In this document: positions 9,960 through 21,650 of the stretch, piece by piece
Layout: every line of letters starts with the position of its first letter
Numbering within the stretch: position 1 is the first letter of the stretch
Program-made: the position numbers and the translations under genes
DNA from: Diogma glabrata
Taxonomy: Eukaryota > Arthropoda > Insecta > Diptera > Cylindrotomidae
Length of the DNA: 64,000 nt
NCBI GenBank assembly: GCA_963693315.1
Contig: OY856186.1
Span: 454,829,217 to 454,893,216 of the forward strand
Reading direction: 5' to 3'
The notes under the pieces: model-generated
Seen by the model: only the letters and a program-made list of their open reading frames with translations
Told to the model about the DNA's origin: nothing
Database searches by the model: none

Positions 9960-10270
9960 AGTAGTCGGCTGATCAACGAAGCAGTTGTGTAAGTCCCTGA
10001 TTTGTGGATTCACTGCTTTCTCGCGCGCATCAAGTTTGCATTAGCGGAGACTTTCATAATTGTTTTCGTTTTTTCTTTTAACCATATTTTTTTAAACTCA
10101 AACCGTAATTGTCATCTACAATAGTTTCCGTAAAACAAAGATTGTCCTATAACAGTTGTGTAATATTTTCCAGTGTAATTTCCTATATTCAATTTGTAAT
10201 CTTTAATTGCTATCAAGTTAGCATAAAACAATTGTGCTGTCATTAATTCGTGGTTCCGCTATTCCCATAT
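9960..10270 (+). repeat. ~300-bp dispersed repeat (GAAGTAGTC/CAGTTGTG family), copy 1
   Basis: Starts GAAGTAGTCGGCTGATCAAC and includes AAGCAGTTGTGTAAGTCCCT, GAGACTTTCATAATTGTTTT and CATCTACAATAGTTTCCG. A second copy with the same order of words lies at 40475-40770. The CAGTTGTGTAAT word recurs inside each copy. No coding frame is conserved between the two. Confidence 0.8.
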
Positions 10271-10419
10271 AGGTTTCCTACAATCGTTTTATAATCAATG
10301 TTTCTGTTTATAAATATTTCTCAATTTTTAGTACAGACTAATAGTGAAGACACTTAGTGGGGAGAAATAATTAACGAAAAGGAAAAAAATAATTCACCAC
10401 GATCGTTATTTTGTTTGCC

Positions 10420-10457
10420 TATAAATACGCCTAGCCGCGTATAGAGGCCCTCAGAGT
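10420..10457 (+). promoter_or_regulatory. TATA/initiator core promoter, paralogue 1
   Basis: TATAAATA at 10420-10427 is followed 31 bp later by TCAGAGT (10451), the usual arthropod TATA-to-initiator spacing. The same arrangement, with similar sequence between (ATAGAGGYCCTC), is found at 18615-18652. Confidence 0.55.
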
Positions 10458-10709
10458 CGGATATTATTATTCTGACTATCATTTTTTGTGTGTTTTGTTA
10501 GAAGTTTGCTGTCAATAATTGTCGATAGTCAAAAAAATAATAAAATAATTTTACATGTTTTGTGTCTGTTAAATATAAAAATAGAATTAATTGAGAGATA
10601 AATTATTAAACCAACTTCTAAAGATAGTTTCCAATCTAAGAAGTACGGCAAGGAAGACTGTTATGAAGATCAAGTGTATATTCTGGAATGCTATATCACG
10701 GCTTTTGAG
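10451..10709 (+). other. putative first exon, paralogue 1
   Basis: The stretch runs from the predicted initiator to a donor-like GAG|GTAAAATAATTTT at 10710. The second locus shows the same layout: initiator, about 300 bp, then GAG|GTAAAATTATTTT at 23935. No long frame lies in the exon, so it would be mainly 5' untranslated or non-coding RNA. It is inferred from the resemblance between the two loci; there is no expression evidence here. Confidence 0.4.
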
Positions 10710-10939
10710 GTAAAATAATTTTCACAAACCAGTATATGCCGGTTAGCAAATAATTTTTTTTGGTTGATTTAATAAATAACCGAAGTGAATATTAGAAAAA
10801 CTTAAAAGAGAATTAACAAGATCTAAGTTGGTCACGTCTTCATACGGTATTTTTTTTGGAGCGAGTTGCCTCTGGATCATTAAAGTGGAACATCAAATAA
10901 AAAAATTAATATATGTTTGTTTATTGTCGTCCTTGTAAA

Positions 10940-11015
10940 TTAAATCAGATTAACAGTTGCGTTAAATTAGTTTAAATTAAAGCAGATTAACAGTTGCGTT
11001 AAATTAGTTAAATTA
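10940..11015 (+). repeat. 37-bp tandem duplication
   Basis: CAGATTAACAGTTGCGTTAA occurs at 10946 and again at 10983 with matching flanks, giving two direct copies with a 37-bp period. It sits in the putative intron or leader between the paralogue-1 first exon and the boundary motif at 11650. Confidence 0.85.
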
Positions 11016-11244
11016 TATCGGTTTATCATTTGGTGATAAGTTATTTAAGTCTACTCGTGTTCACCTATATATTAATTTAAACGAATACCATATAAGGTTT
11101 AACAATTTCTGTTAATTTTTATTCTGATTAAAACCAAAATTGAAGAATATTTAAAATCGAGTGTCTTAATTAAATGGAAACAGCGAGTCTGCGATTGTCC
11201 AAATTTAACCAAAAACCCTGGAAGATGGTATACTGATTACGGTA

Positions 11245-11436
11245 GTGCCTTCTAATTCATATACGGAAGGGGATATGAGTTTATACAGTATAATCAGAAA
11301 TCTTCTTTTTATTATCGTGAGCCAAACAATAAAGCAGCAAGGAAATTTTTCTTTTAAATCAAGATTTGGTAGAATATCTCAGGATAATTCACGTAGAAGC
11401 GTGAAACTGTTATTTATTGCTGTTGTAGTCTTGTGA
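11245..11436 (+). CDS. unidentified 63-aa open frame
   Basis: The frame reads MPSNSYTEGDMSLYSIIRNL and ends SVKLLFIAVVVL. Its first 20 residues look protein-like, and it ends in a hydrophobic tail. No family is recognised and no splice context supports it. It lies between a predicted first exon and the ATGTG|GTGAGTCAC boundary, so an exon is possible, but so is chance. Confidence 0.2.
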   Translation: MPSNSYTEGDMSLYSIIRNLLFIIVSQTIKQQGNFSFKSRFGRISQDNSRRSVKLLFIAVVVL

Positions 11437-11649
11437 AATATACGACCTCGCTATATTGGTCTTTATTTGAGCTTTTTGTTTTGAAACGACACGCTTTTTG
11501 TGGGGCAGGGTTACAGACACAGCTGTGAATTTCCAGCAGTAACTGCAGGAGTGGGAAGGTGAAGAATAGGCTTTCAATGTTTGATGGTAAAGTGTCGTTA
11601 TGAAGGGCTAGGCGAGAACAGGACATAGAGAGGTCGGATTATCGACACT

Positions 11650-11663
11650 ATGTGGTGAGTCAC
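11650..11663 (+). promoter_or_regulatory. recurrent ATGNG|GTGAGTCAC donor-like boundary, locus B
   Basis: ATGTGGTGAGTCAC. The same word with one or two changes occurs at 22586 (+), 27288 (-), 46636 (+) and 48867 (-), each followed by TG-rich simple sequence. GTGAGT fits a 5' splice site. A GGA-containing stretch (GGACATAGAGAGGTCGGA) precedes it. Confidence 0.6.
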
Positions 11664-12466
11664 ATTTTTTATCTTATTTATATAAGTGTGAATACGTGTG
11701 AGTGCGTGAATGTGTGGATGTGTTGATAAGACTTGGCTTGCTGTTACAAATTTTATTACACTAATTCTATAACGCTAATTTAATCAACAAAAAGCATGAT
11801 CATCGAATTATCTTTTGTATAGTCAAGATAGTTTATGTCATCGATGAAGTGGTGTATCAATGACTTTATTGTGTTTAAGTTCTCTTTCGATATTTAATAC
11901 AATAATAACGCCTTCATATATTTTGATTAAATTTTAAAAAGTGAGTTGTAATAAACAAATTTAATATTTATTTCGATGATTTTAGTACTACAAATCTTAA
12001 TAATTTCATGTTGAATATGCACAGCCAATTTACTTGTACAAAACTTCTTAATATATGAAAAACGAAGTTGTTATAAATATATATGTATTTTATTTAAAAA
12101 TCAAGACTAACCCAAATTAAATGTTAACTTTCAAAACAGAAAGTCAAAATATAAGTGGAAATTGGTATCGAAGTTCGAAGTTTTTGGTGTGGGTATATCT
12201 CCGAAAGTGTTATTCGACCTTCAATAAACATATGTCGGGAGATTATGGAGAATAGAAACTCTTTGCCGATTTTTTTTAATTTTATGTGTAGATGCATAAG
12301 CGTATGTGGGTATGGAAGATGGCGTGTATGCATGTAAAAGGGCGTATGTGTGTTTGTAGGAGTGTCTGAGGTACGAGAGCGTGGGGGTGTGTGAGTATAT
12401 GAGGAACGAGAATGTGGGTGTATGTGAGTGCGTGAGGTGCGAGAGTGGGTGAATGTGTGTTGAATT
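11664..12466 (+). repeat. TG-rich simple sequence and spacer between boundary motif and SINE copy 2
   Basis: Blocks of GTGTGAATACGTGTGAGTGC (about 11690-11730) and of TGTGTGTTTGTAGGAGTGTC through GTGAGTGCGTGAGGTGC (about 12300-12466) flank an AT-rich middle. In the reverse direction these CA-rich blocks look like the simple-repeat 3' tail of the SINE at 12467-12729. An open frame at 12155-12337 is driven by this composition and was not called. Confidence 0.6.
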
Positions 12467-12729
12467 GTGGGGTTGGACGTGGTGATCGTAGTGATCGTGG
12501 TTCGTTCGTATAACGGGGTCGCCAGAGTCTCAGTCTTTCACTTGCTTTTTCTCATATCCGTTCTTATCATGTTTTCTTGCGTACTATCTTCTATTCTCCG
12601 TACTAGTAGCAGGATTTCTTACTCATTCTCATAGGTTGAAGCTCGTCTGGGGCTATTAATAAATCTCGCTAGGTACGCGACCTGCTATGTCACTTCGTTG
12701 TCATTCAACGAAGCGAGCGCTTCATTACA
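12467..12729 (-). repeat. tRNA-like SINE family, copy 2
   Basis: Read on the minus strand: TGTAATGAAGCGC head, hairpin TTCGTTG-AATGA-CAACGAA, A-box-like TGACATAGCAGG, GCGTACCTAGCGAG, AGACTCTGGCGACC, then ACCACGATCACCACGTCC before a CA-rich tail. On the plus strand it ends CGCTTCATTACA, which looks like an acceptor. Confidence 0.85.
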
Positions 12730-13590
12730 TATTTCGATAATTGTGCAGATCAGAAACAAAAAGAAAAGTGCAAAAAGGAGACTCTGGCGACCCTCAATGA
12801 CGAAAAAGCCGCGATTGTCACGAACATCTCATTATTAAATGATATTTTTGTAAGACGTTAGGTAAGATTAAAGGTCAAACAAATACCAATTTGTGTTGGT
12901 TGCGCCAAATTTGTACTGGTGATTGTAGACCGGTAATCGCATAATATAACAAATCGTTGAACGATACTAAAAAAATGATAATCAGCAACAATGAGCCATA
13001 GTCATACCATAATAATCAACAATAATCATACAATAATAATTAGCAATAATAAGCAAAGTCGGCCATAATCAGTAATAATCGTCAAATATTGAAAAATCGA
13101 TGGAATTTTTGCGCTAAAATTGCTAGGGCGATTGTTGAACAAAATCATAAGACACAACATTGTTGAATATTTATAAGATTTACGTTTAATGAGCTTCGTG
13201 AACAATCTTTTCATCTAAAGCAAACTTTTCCCTTCTTAAACAGTTTTTATATTACGAATAGTTGATTTATATAAAAAAAGAAAGCAGCGTTAAGGACTGC
13301 CGACAAAAGTGAAAACTTAAATCTGTGAAATAACTGTGTATTTTTGGTATCTTGATCTTCCAATTGTTGTAGCATCGCAAATTAAAATTTCAGAATGTTT
13401 AAATTGAAATCATTAAAATTATTCTGGGTTTCACATCTATCAGCATTCCAAGCAACATATCATAGAAAAATTTGCGTCTATCAACACCTTAGAAAGCATG
13501 TTGTTGTGGGACCTGGTTCTTAAAAGTTTTTCATGTGTTGTTGTGACACACCTTGTAATTTCTACTACCATTTTATTTTAAAAAAAAGTA
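12730..13590. other. AT-rich spacer with degenerate (AATAATC)n patch
   Basis: About 12975-13085 repeats CAATAATCA-like words irregularly. Nothing else supported. Confidence 0.5.
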
Positions 13591-13594
13591 GCGT

Positions 13595-13810
13595 ATCATC
13601 AAAGAATGTTTCGTAACTTAGAGTAAGGGATGGTATCGTTGATTGAAAATACTTCATCCGCCAGCACTCCTAAGATATCAATTTGGCTTATGGGATTGCA
13701 CTGCTATTGCCAGTGGTAAACGATATCTCAATATAACTCATATGCCAATAGCAGGGACTAAAGTACGCGTGGTTGTCACACCCATAGATCAACAATTTTA
13801 AATTTTACAC
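13595..13810 (+). repeat. ~215-bp dispersed repeat, copy 1
   Basis: Shares with 36630-36845 the ordered words TCGTAACTTAGA, CCAGYACYCSTAAGA, CACTGCTATTGCCRSTGGTA, CTCATAWGYCAATARCARGG, TACGYGTGGTTRTYACACCC and GTAGATCAA. The two copies are clearly homologous but well diverged. No coding frame is shared. Confidence 0.8.
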
Positions 13811-15005
13811 ATCTTCCTGTGGAAAGCTAAGTAAATTCATTGGTATTAATGCGCATTGTTGCCGTTTTCAAATCACTATCGGCTGAGTGCCACCATTTTT
13901 AATTATTTTATTTATCATGATTGCCATCCATGTTTAATCATACATAAGCTATGCTTTTTTGTATAGAATTTATGCGATTTTCGTCTCGTAATTGTGAGCT
14001 TTAAATCGATATAATAGATGTCATCAAGTATCAAGTTACAAGTATTAAGTCTTCAGTTAATTTTAGAAATATGTAATACATACAAGTCCAAACCAACAAC
14101 ATATTTGTTGAAGATGATAAAATTTGTAACATCATGATGTGTTAAATTCCAATAAATATAATTTTGATATACAAATGTAATTGTTTAAGATTATACTATC
14201 TTTCTTACGATATTTTTAATTTCATAAAAATTATGTTCAACAAAAAAAAAACATTGATCAAAGTAAACTACCGTTTAAAACGATAGTTAAATAAAAAGCA
14301 AATTAAGTGTACACAACAACAACTTCCCAAATTTTCATGATGATTAATGTATTAATGCATAAAGGGCAATCAGACATACTTTTAATTTTATATATATTCA
14401 ATATTTATTTAGCATGATGACTCGAATGCAAATTGCAAAAGACAGTATAACTTTAAAAAATCAATTTTTTAAAGTTCATAAAAAGAAATTTTTATTATTT
14501 TTATGACTTTATGAATAAAAAAATATGTATTACACCAGGAAATGAACTCACGACCTGAAGAACATCAGCCGAGCGCGATATTCACATCGCAATTTGAAAA
14601 AAATATTTTTTTGTTCTTTAAAAATACATATTAAAAATGGTAACGCGAATATATAAATTTTACCTCATACAAAATTGCATAACGCAGCTAAAGAAGTTTT
14701 TACTTCAAAAATATAATGTTCAATTAGTTATGGGTGACCTTTTTATTTTTGTAATTCAACAGTTTACATTTAGCCACACAAACCAATAAAAAAGAAACAC
14801 TAAGAAAAAAAACGAAACCATGATTGTTGAGGTTATGTATTGGGTTCAATCATTTTTTATTTTTTTTTGAACAAAACAACTTAAATAATTTTTTTTTACC
14901 ATATATCCTACCGACAAAACATAAGCTAACTGATCAATTCACTAGAGGTAAATTTAGGTTAATCGTAATGTAATCATCTCGTTCTGAGATGAATAATCTT
15001 AATGA
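13811..15005. other. AT-rich spacer, no gene seen
   Basis: No gene or array. It contains only the tRNA-related fragment at 14527-14590, listed separately. Confidence 0.55.
14527..14590 (-). repeat. tRNA-related fragment (B-box half)
   Basis: On the minus strand GCGCTCGGCTGATGTTCTTC is followed by AGGTCGTGAGTTCATTTCC, close to an anticodon arm plus a TPsiC arm with a B box (GGTTCRANTCC). No intact acceptor stem or A-box half is visible. It is best read as a decayed tRNA-derived SINE or tRNA pseudogene piece, not a functional tRNA. Confidence 0.35.
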
Positions 15006-15009
15006 TTGT

Positions 15010-15370
15010 TCTTTAAGTAATTGCACGACATTTTGTATTTTGTTTTTTTTTTCTACTATCACAATTGAACTAACAATAATTTTCTTTTCTTAGTTCTCGG
15101 ATGAGATTAAAATTGTACTATTATAATTATATAAAACAAATAAATAACATTGATATTTTTTTGATTACACGGTATTTTGTATTTTTTAATTGATACTATC
15201 ACAATTGAGCTAACCTTGATTTTATAAATTGCACGGCATTTATATTTTCCTAGTACGATCACAATTGAGCTCACTAATAATGAATTTTTTTGTTTTATTA
15301 TTTCTCGGATGAGATTAAAATTTTTTTTTCTAATTACAAAAAAAATAAATAACATTGATTTTTTTTTTAC
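15010..15370 (+). repeat. diverged tandem repeat with TATCACAATTGARCTAAC core
   Basis: The core word occurs near 15058, 15197 and 15258. Longer blocks TTCTCGGATGAGATTAAAA (15096, 15302) and ATAAATAACATTGATTTTTT (15140, 15345) are also duplicated at ~205-bp spacing. The arrangement is irregular and T-rich. Confidence 0.65.
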
Positions 15371-16980
15371 AATTTAACAATTTAATCAGAGCTCTGTAAA
15401 ACATCAGTCGGATTCCAGTATTTATAATTAATAAAAACATCGAAATCGATGCGTTCGTAATATATGTTTCGTAACTGATAAAACATCCTCATAGCAACAA
15501 AAGAGCATGTGAATAAAAGAGCATTAAAATATTTTTCCTTCCTATTTACACATTTCATCCAATTAAACGTTGAAGCTGTTACAACATTTTTCATGTTTTG
15601 TAATTCGACTTACATTTCTTAAAAAAAAAACAAACAAAAAACTCTGTAATTCTTTCAAATCTTGACATAAAACATATAAATAATAACCTTTCAAAGACAA
15701 AACTTTTAATTTTAATCCAAATTTTCAAAGAATTTTTTCTCCAACCTCTTAAATTGAAAATAAGTACATCTTTAAAACTTTAAAGGTACAAATAACAAAC
15801 ATAAGCCTTAAGAACTCACCCTTTTAAAATACCCAAAAATAAACATAGGAAAAGTATGTTAAACTCAAAACAAATCCTAAAATTTCCTTTCTGTCTATAA
15901 TAAACTGTCTACCTGTCTCAAAATCGAAAAGAAACGTAACAACAACAAATAATAGGAAAACAAAAAAATCTCTGGCGTACGACTTTGTCTGACACTTGTC
16001 AGTCACAAACAATGTAAGAATACAAAATAAAAAGAAAATGAAACACAAAATATAGGAATAGGCAAGCTAATAGGAAAAATTATTTAAGTTTGAAATTTAG
16101 AAAATTTCATGCCTAACAGGTTTGAATGTTACGTATGTCGGCTTAATATTCTATCGATTTCGAGTACAAATTGTTGAATATACTAATTCAATCGATATGT
16201 TGTTGTGTTTATTTAATGAAAATAAATGTTTTTTGTTTGAGTTTTTAACTAAAAGCTTAATGATCTCACGGTTATGGGTCCAACGAAAACTGAAATTTCT
16301 ACAAATCCTATAATCGTGGATTGAGGTAACAAAAGTTTGGTCAATTTTAATTCCACTAAAACATTATAGCTATTGATTGTTTTCACATCGGAGACCAAGT
16401 CCCCAGAGATTTTTTTCAATTTGTTTGACCGGAAAAAAAGCTCGATTACGATATTAAATATCGAAATGAAATCTTTGAATTAGCATACTAATGTTTTTCA
16501 TAGATGATTGTTTCCAAATCCAATCCATATGAAATCAATAACTGACACTTGGTCAATTGTAGTCCTAACTAAACTCTTTTATTCAACTAATTTTAAAATA
16601 AAAATATTAAAAGAAAGTATTTTAAAGACGCCTTTTTTCCAATAGTTTAATACTTATTCTAAAATATCTCAAATTTACAAAGAACATTTTTGTGTAAGCT
16701 AATAGATTTTATATATAAAAATTGTTGTATGCTCATGCAATTGCAAGTTGATTGATTCGTTGCGTCACACAAGTTTTAAAATATGTTTCTAAGTTTGAAT
16801 ACACCTAAAGAATTATATTTTCATTTTTTTTTACTATATCAATAATAAAAACTAAATCATGCAAGCATTATGAAAGAATGTATGAGCTTCCTTCATAATG
16901 AATTACGGTTGTTCAACATTTGTTTTTTGATCTTCGTATTATATTTATTTTTTTGACACTATGTGATGGAACTTTTGAAT
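15371..16980. other. AT-rich spacer with weak hydrophobic frames
   Basis: Minus-strand frames at 15382-15594 and 15824-16048 are rich in Phe and Leu. The latter starts MCFIFFLFCILTLFVTDKCQ, which could pass for a signal peptide. The composition follows the AT bias, and neither family nor splice support is visible. The dispersed repeat copy at 16505-16572 is the only firm item. Confidence 0.4.
16505..16572 (+). repeat. short dispersed repeat, copy 2
   Basis: GATTGTTTCCAAATCCAATC, CATATGAAATCAATAACTGA and CACTTGGTCAATTGTAGTCC run parallel to 4225-4292 with substitutions and short indels. Confidence 0.55.
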
Positions 16981-17130
16981 TGAGCCTACGAAAGATCAAG
17001 GTATATAAAAAGGAAACACAGGATAGAAAATTCCAGCTCTAACAATCGATCGAGCATTATTTTATTTTAATGAAAGGTTTATCGTGTCACAAATTACCAA
17101 TAAAGTTAAGATATTTATACATTAAATGTA
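16975..17130 (+). promoter_or_regulatory. TATA-containing dispersed repeat, copy 1
   Basis: GGTATATAAAAAGGAAACAC (TATATAAA at 17002), GGATAGAAAATTCCAGC and ACAATCGATCGAGCATTAT match 18205-18345 word for word with a few changes. The conserved TATA box and its downstream sequence suggest a duplicated promoter/5' end, of a gene or of a mobile element. No coding frame follows either copy convincingly. Confidence 0.55.
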
Positions 17131-18204
17131 CAAAATTACAAAAAAGCAGAAATCTTGTTAATAAATATAAATCATACATATGAGGATGATGAGGATAATT
17201 TGTCGATATAACACGTAAATAAATTTGTTAATAATTGACCGAGAATGTTCAGTATAGATTGGATAGTGTTGAGATTATATATACAACTAAACAGAAGACA
17301 AATATGGTATAACATGGTATGCAAATGTATAATATGGTTGGGGGATATAAAAGAAGATGTAATGGGGGATATATAAGGATGGAAAAAGAAAGGAAGTATT
17401 AGATTCTGAAGCGTAAATAGTTACAGAACTGCTCTGTTAACTACATAGCTCTTTTAAAGTTAGTTTAGGCTTAAGTTTAGGCTTAAGTATTGAACTCTGG
17501 ACGTTTTATTTCATATCAAATAAAATATCACGTGTCACTCTAGTTGATCGTAAATATTGAAAAAAATAGGAGAATTCCCAAAGCAAAATCTTTGCAATTT
17601 TAATATCAATAAAAGAAGCATGGCTCCAATACTCATCGCGTGCCGAATCAGAAACTGAAACCGCAACTTGAAACTTGTTAATGATCATAGCCGACAAACA
17701 ATAAAGTATTCAACTAGAACATCAGATAAAATTGACCATCACTACTTGTTGAGGCTATATTTGACTTCCGATAACCTACTAGTATTAACGATAAACAATT
17801 TCATGTGTACTATTCCAACCAATTCTTTGCCTTTTTTGAAATTATAAACATTCTGATAATGCTGAAAAAGGTTAATGAAATGCCATGGAGAAGAGCGTGT
17901 TCTATTGAGCAGGCTCCCAAAACAACAATAAAGCTTTTTGCAGTAATTAAATTTGGAATGCGTCTGTTTATGAAAAATTTCGTCAAATGCGTTTGCTTAT
18001 TGGTTTACTCGAAAAAGTTGTGAGCTGATGAGGAATAAAAAAACTCATTTCAAAAATAAATATTAGTCGATGTGAAAAATTAATTAATTCTGCCAAAAAA
18101 ACGTTTATCCAAAATAAAGCAAAAATGTTCTTCGCTCGTCCATCTAGTTCACAAAATTTTCATTTCAAGCTGTGTAGTCCACAGTTGTACTCAATTTTTG
18201 TATT
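17131..18204. other. spacer between the two TATA-containing repeats
   Basis: Holds open frames at 17506-17697 (-), starting MSAMIINKFQVAVSVSDSAR, and 17805-18023 (+), with EMPWRRACSIEQAPK. Both have stretches of mixed, protein-like composition, but I recognise no domain and see no start or splice context. They could be relics of a coding sequence duplicated with the flanking promoter-like repeats. Confidence 0.25.
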
Positions 18205-18345
18205 GAGCGTAAAAGTATACCAAGATATATAAAAAAGAAACAAAAGATAGAAAATTCAAGCTTTGAATAATCGATCGAGCATTATGTAAATTTGATTGGA
18301 ATGTTTTCCTGCCACAAGTGTTTTAATGTAGTTTAGTTAATTAAT
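18205..18345 (+). promoter_or_regulatory. TATA-containing dispersed repeat, copy 2
   Basis: Second copy of the 16975 repeat: AGATATATAAAAAAGAAACA (TATATAAA at 18226), AGATAGAAAATTCAAGC and AATAATCGATCGAGCATTAT. The copies are direct repeats about 1.22 kb apart. They lack LTR hallmarks such as TG...CA ends, a primer-binding site or a polypurine tract. Confidence 0.55.
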
Positions 18346-18614
18346 TATGTACTATTTATTGTTCAAAAAAGATAAATCACAAAAAATAAATATATTGGTA
18401 CTGTTATTAGTACTGTACTGTATGACATTCCCGTTATCGGCTTAAAGAAAATACTGATCATATGCAAAATATATCACTCTCCTTCACCCATCCTTGTAAT
18501 GATGCAATAAATTAAACCCATCACAACCTCCCTAGTGGGTTCAATATTCGTTAAAAGTTTATGAGTTTATGCTTACCGTCTTTATTGTCGTTTAAAACGG
18601 CCTCTTGATTTAAT
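18346..18614. other. AT-rich spacer
   Basis: Nothing recognised. Confidence 0.5.
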
Positions 18615-18652
18615 TATAAATACTCGAGTGAAACCATAGAGGTCCTCTTAGT
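18615..18652 (+). promoter_or_regulatory. TATA/initiator core promoter, paralogue 2
   Basis: TATAAATA at 18615-18622 with TCTTAGTC 31 bp downstream. The intervening sequence (CATAGAGGTCCTC) matches the 10420 promoter (TATAGAGGCCCTC). Confidence 0.55.
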
Positions 18653-20390
18653 CTCATATTATACAATATTCTGATTGGATTGCTGTTTTGGTTTTCGACA
18701 GTGTTGTTTGTTTTGTCTTTCATTTAAAGATGGTGATGGAGACTTTTTATCGATATTAAAAACCAGTGTTGCAAAACGTTACTCGTAACGTAACGCAAAA
18801 ACAAAATAACGAAATGAAATAGCGTTATTAGTAATAATTACGTTCATAACGTTTTAAAAATTAAACTACGTTACAATAACGTAAAACGTAACGATAACGT
18901 CAATATTTTATTTCGTTTTTCGGGTGACTTTTTTTATAATTATGTATATGAAAATCAAAACGCAAAAACCGGTTGAATAAAATCCAACTTATCTGTTCTT
19001 TATCAATTTTTTTGCGGACGCTTAAACTACAGATTTTGGTAGTTCTAAAATTTTGTACAATTTTAAGTTTATTTTAAATAATTTCAAGTCTGTAGTAGCC
19101 GTTTCTGCATTACAGGTGTTTTGAATAATTTTAAGAAAGAATATTTTTATGCTGGCCGTGTAATGGATAGCCTGGAAGAATGCTTGAACACGGTGTATTA
19201 TAGTCTCTGATTCTTTAGTGTCATTTGTGATTACCATAAGTAGCTTGTAATAGTTTTTTTTTCATCCATCATTAACAGACACATTTTTCGTATAGTCTCA
19301 GATTCATTAGTTGTCAATTTTTTTTTATGAACATGTACAGCTCGTAATAGTTTCTCATCCATTCACCATCAATAGTCATATTTCTTATAGTCCCCGTAAC
19401 CCATAGTTTTCTTATTTTTCCTAAAACTTGCTTAAATTTTCAATAGCTGGACAGACACATTTGAAGAGAATTGAACTAATTACACTAATTTTAAATATTA
19501 ATTAATATAATATAATATTAATTAATTTGAATTAATTAAAAATTTTCCTTAAATATTATCTATATAAACATTAAAATTTAATTTTACAACCCACTAAAAT
19601 TGACTCACGCTACGTTTCCATCCGATTATTTTCACTATACTATTTGAATTTGGATTCTCCATATACTAACCGCTATTAAACGACAAAGTTTTCAAACCTC
19701 ATAACAGCTGTGCGTATTTGTCCAATCGTCAACATACAAAGAATTACTATCTTGCTTTGTTAAACATTCGATTTATCTTGGTATGAATATTTTGCTTCAA
19801 ACAATCTTTCCGTTATGGAACTGAACTTCACCGTTCTGATATAGAAGATTGTAGTTTTGGAATACCTAAACACCATAACATCGATTAAACTTGCATTTAA
19901 TTCATTTTAAATTCGATGTTAAATGTTATTAATGTATCGGAAATGATTTGTGTCGCAAAATTATTTTTGTGCAATATTACTAAATCATAAACAGTTTTGT
20001 GTAACTATAAAAATTCCTAACAATTATATGCTTGATGTAAATTAATTGTCTTACATCTAAAACCCTGTATTCGAGTTTTTTCGATACTGAAAATTTTGGC
20101 TATATAATGAGCCATTGTAGCTTTTTCGTTCTCTTCTGGTTCTATTTTGTGCTGTGCAAAACAAACCAAAAATATAAATCAAAATAGATTTATCCAAAAA
20201 AAAATTATTATATGTTTTGTGTTGTGCTACAAATCAATTTAAAAAAAAAAATAAAATAAAAATACGAAAAATAATGATATGCATTGGTTATGTGCCGTAA
20301 CCATTCATTATAAAAAAAAGAAATTACAAAAAATATATATATGTGTGTGTTATACCCTAATTTAACAGTAACCGCGCGCTCTTAGCACAA

Positions 20391-20500
20391 TTTGTTAAAT
20401 TTAGTGAAATTTAATTTTCTAAATGTTTTATAATGTATTGTTATATACGATAAGTTTGTTAAAGTTAGTGAAATTGAATTTTCTAAATGTTGTATAAACA
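20391..20500 (+). repeat. 66-bp tandem duplication
   Basis: TTGTTAAATTTAGTGAAATT at 20391 and TTGTTAAAGTTAGTGAAATT at 20457 begin two direct copies that both continue through TTTTCTAAATGTT. Confidence 0.8.
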
Positions 20501-20899
20501 AAATGGTTTCTTTTTCATCGTTGCTAAATTAAAGTTATTAATATAAAAATTTTTAGTTATTGGAAAAAAAATAACAAAAATCCTTTCGTCTGTTCGATAC
20601 AAGTAAGAAATACCAAATTATTTATTCTAGTAATTTTAATAGTTTCAATTGGTGATTTTCAAAACGCAAATCAGATCGTGTTATAATTAAACTGTATTTC
20701 GCATAATGCTCTGTTTGTAAGTAAGCATTTAAAAGTAAAAATGTTAAATTAAAATAAAGGAAAAATGTTTAAACTATTTTGTGTTGTATTGAAAATAAAA
20801 TTTATGCTATTTGTTGTGATTTGGATTGATACGCGGTGTGATTGCAATTAGAAAGTGTCCTGCAAAGTTGGATTCAGTACACAATCTATTCAAAATTTT

Positions 20900-21289
20900 A
20901 CCAGTAATTGCCTGATATAGTTAAACGCATCATTGGTTTTTTGGCTGTTGCTACCGGTGGTTATACATAATTCCACTCAACCTTGTTACCAAGGTTTACT
21001 GTTGCTACGGTTTAGTGTACATATTCCAACGCCACCTTGATATTGAATTTTTTTGCTGTTATCAAATCAACCTTTATATCAAGTCATCGGTTTTTACATA
21101 TTTCCAACCAACATTTAACTCAAATTTTTTTGCTATCACTACATATTACGACTCAACATTTACCTCAAAGATTTACTATTGCTGCTGTAAATTGGGCTTA
21201 TCGAAAGGCGTTATTTAAATACAATTTTTGTGCTGATGTTACCGTATTTTCCACGCCACATTTTTACCAAGTTTTGGATGTTATCAACG
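20900..21289 (+). other. CAAC-rich leader-like segment inside the hAT-like element
   Basis: Irregular recurrences of CAACCTT, CCAACGCCACCTT and TCAACATTTACCTCAA words at about 30-60 bp intervals lead into the regular arrays to the right. The overlapping frames here (for example at 21037-21309) arise from the repeats. Confidence 0.5.
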
Positions 21290-21650
21290 TATTGCACCAC
21301 AATCATTGATACAAATTATTACAGTTCTACTTCAACGACTTATCTAACTAGTATTGGTACAATTCATTACATTTTTTTTGGATTTCGACGCATACTTCAA
21401 CAGTTACATTTCAACGTATCGCTCCACCATCATTGATACAAATTATTACAGTTCTACTTCAACGAATTATTTAACTAGTATTGGTGCAATTTATTACATT
21501 TTTGTTTGGATTTCGACGCATACTTCAACAATTACATTTCAACGTATTGCACCACAATCATTGATACAAATTATTACAGTTCTACTTCAACGAATAATTT
21601 AACTAGTATTGGTACAAATTATTATTTTTTTTTGTTGTCAACACATAATT
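21290..21650 (+). repeat. ~126-bp tandem array, 3 units
   Basis: CACCACAATCATTGATACAA begins copies near 21295, 21424 (shortened) and 21549. Each continues through ATTACAGTTCTACTTCAACG, ACTAGTATTGGTACAA and GGATTTCGACGCATACTTCA. The open frames that span it are repetitive translations of the same unit. Confidence 0.9.

Noticed and set aside
16975..18345. LTR pair of an LTR retrotransposon
   Set aside because: The two TATA-containing repeats are direct and 1.2 kb apart, but have no TG...CA ends, no primer-binding site or polypurine tract and no pol sequence between them.
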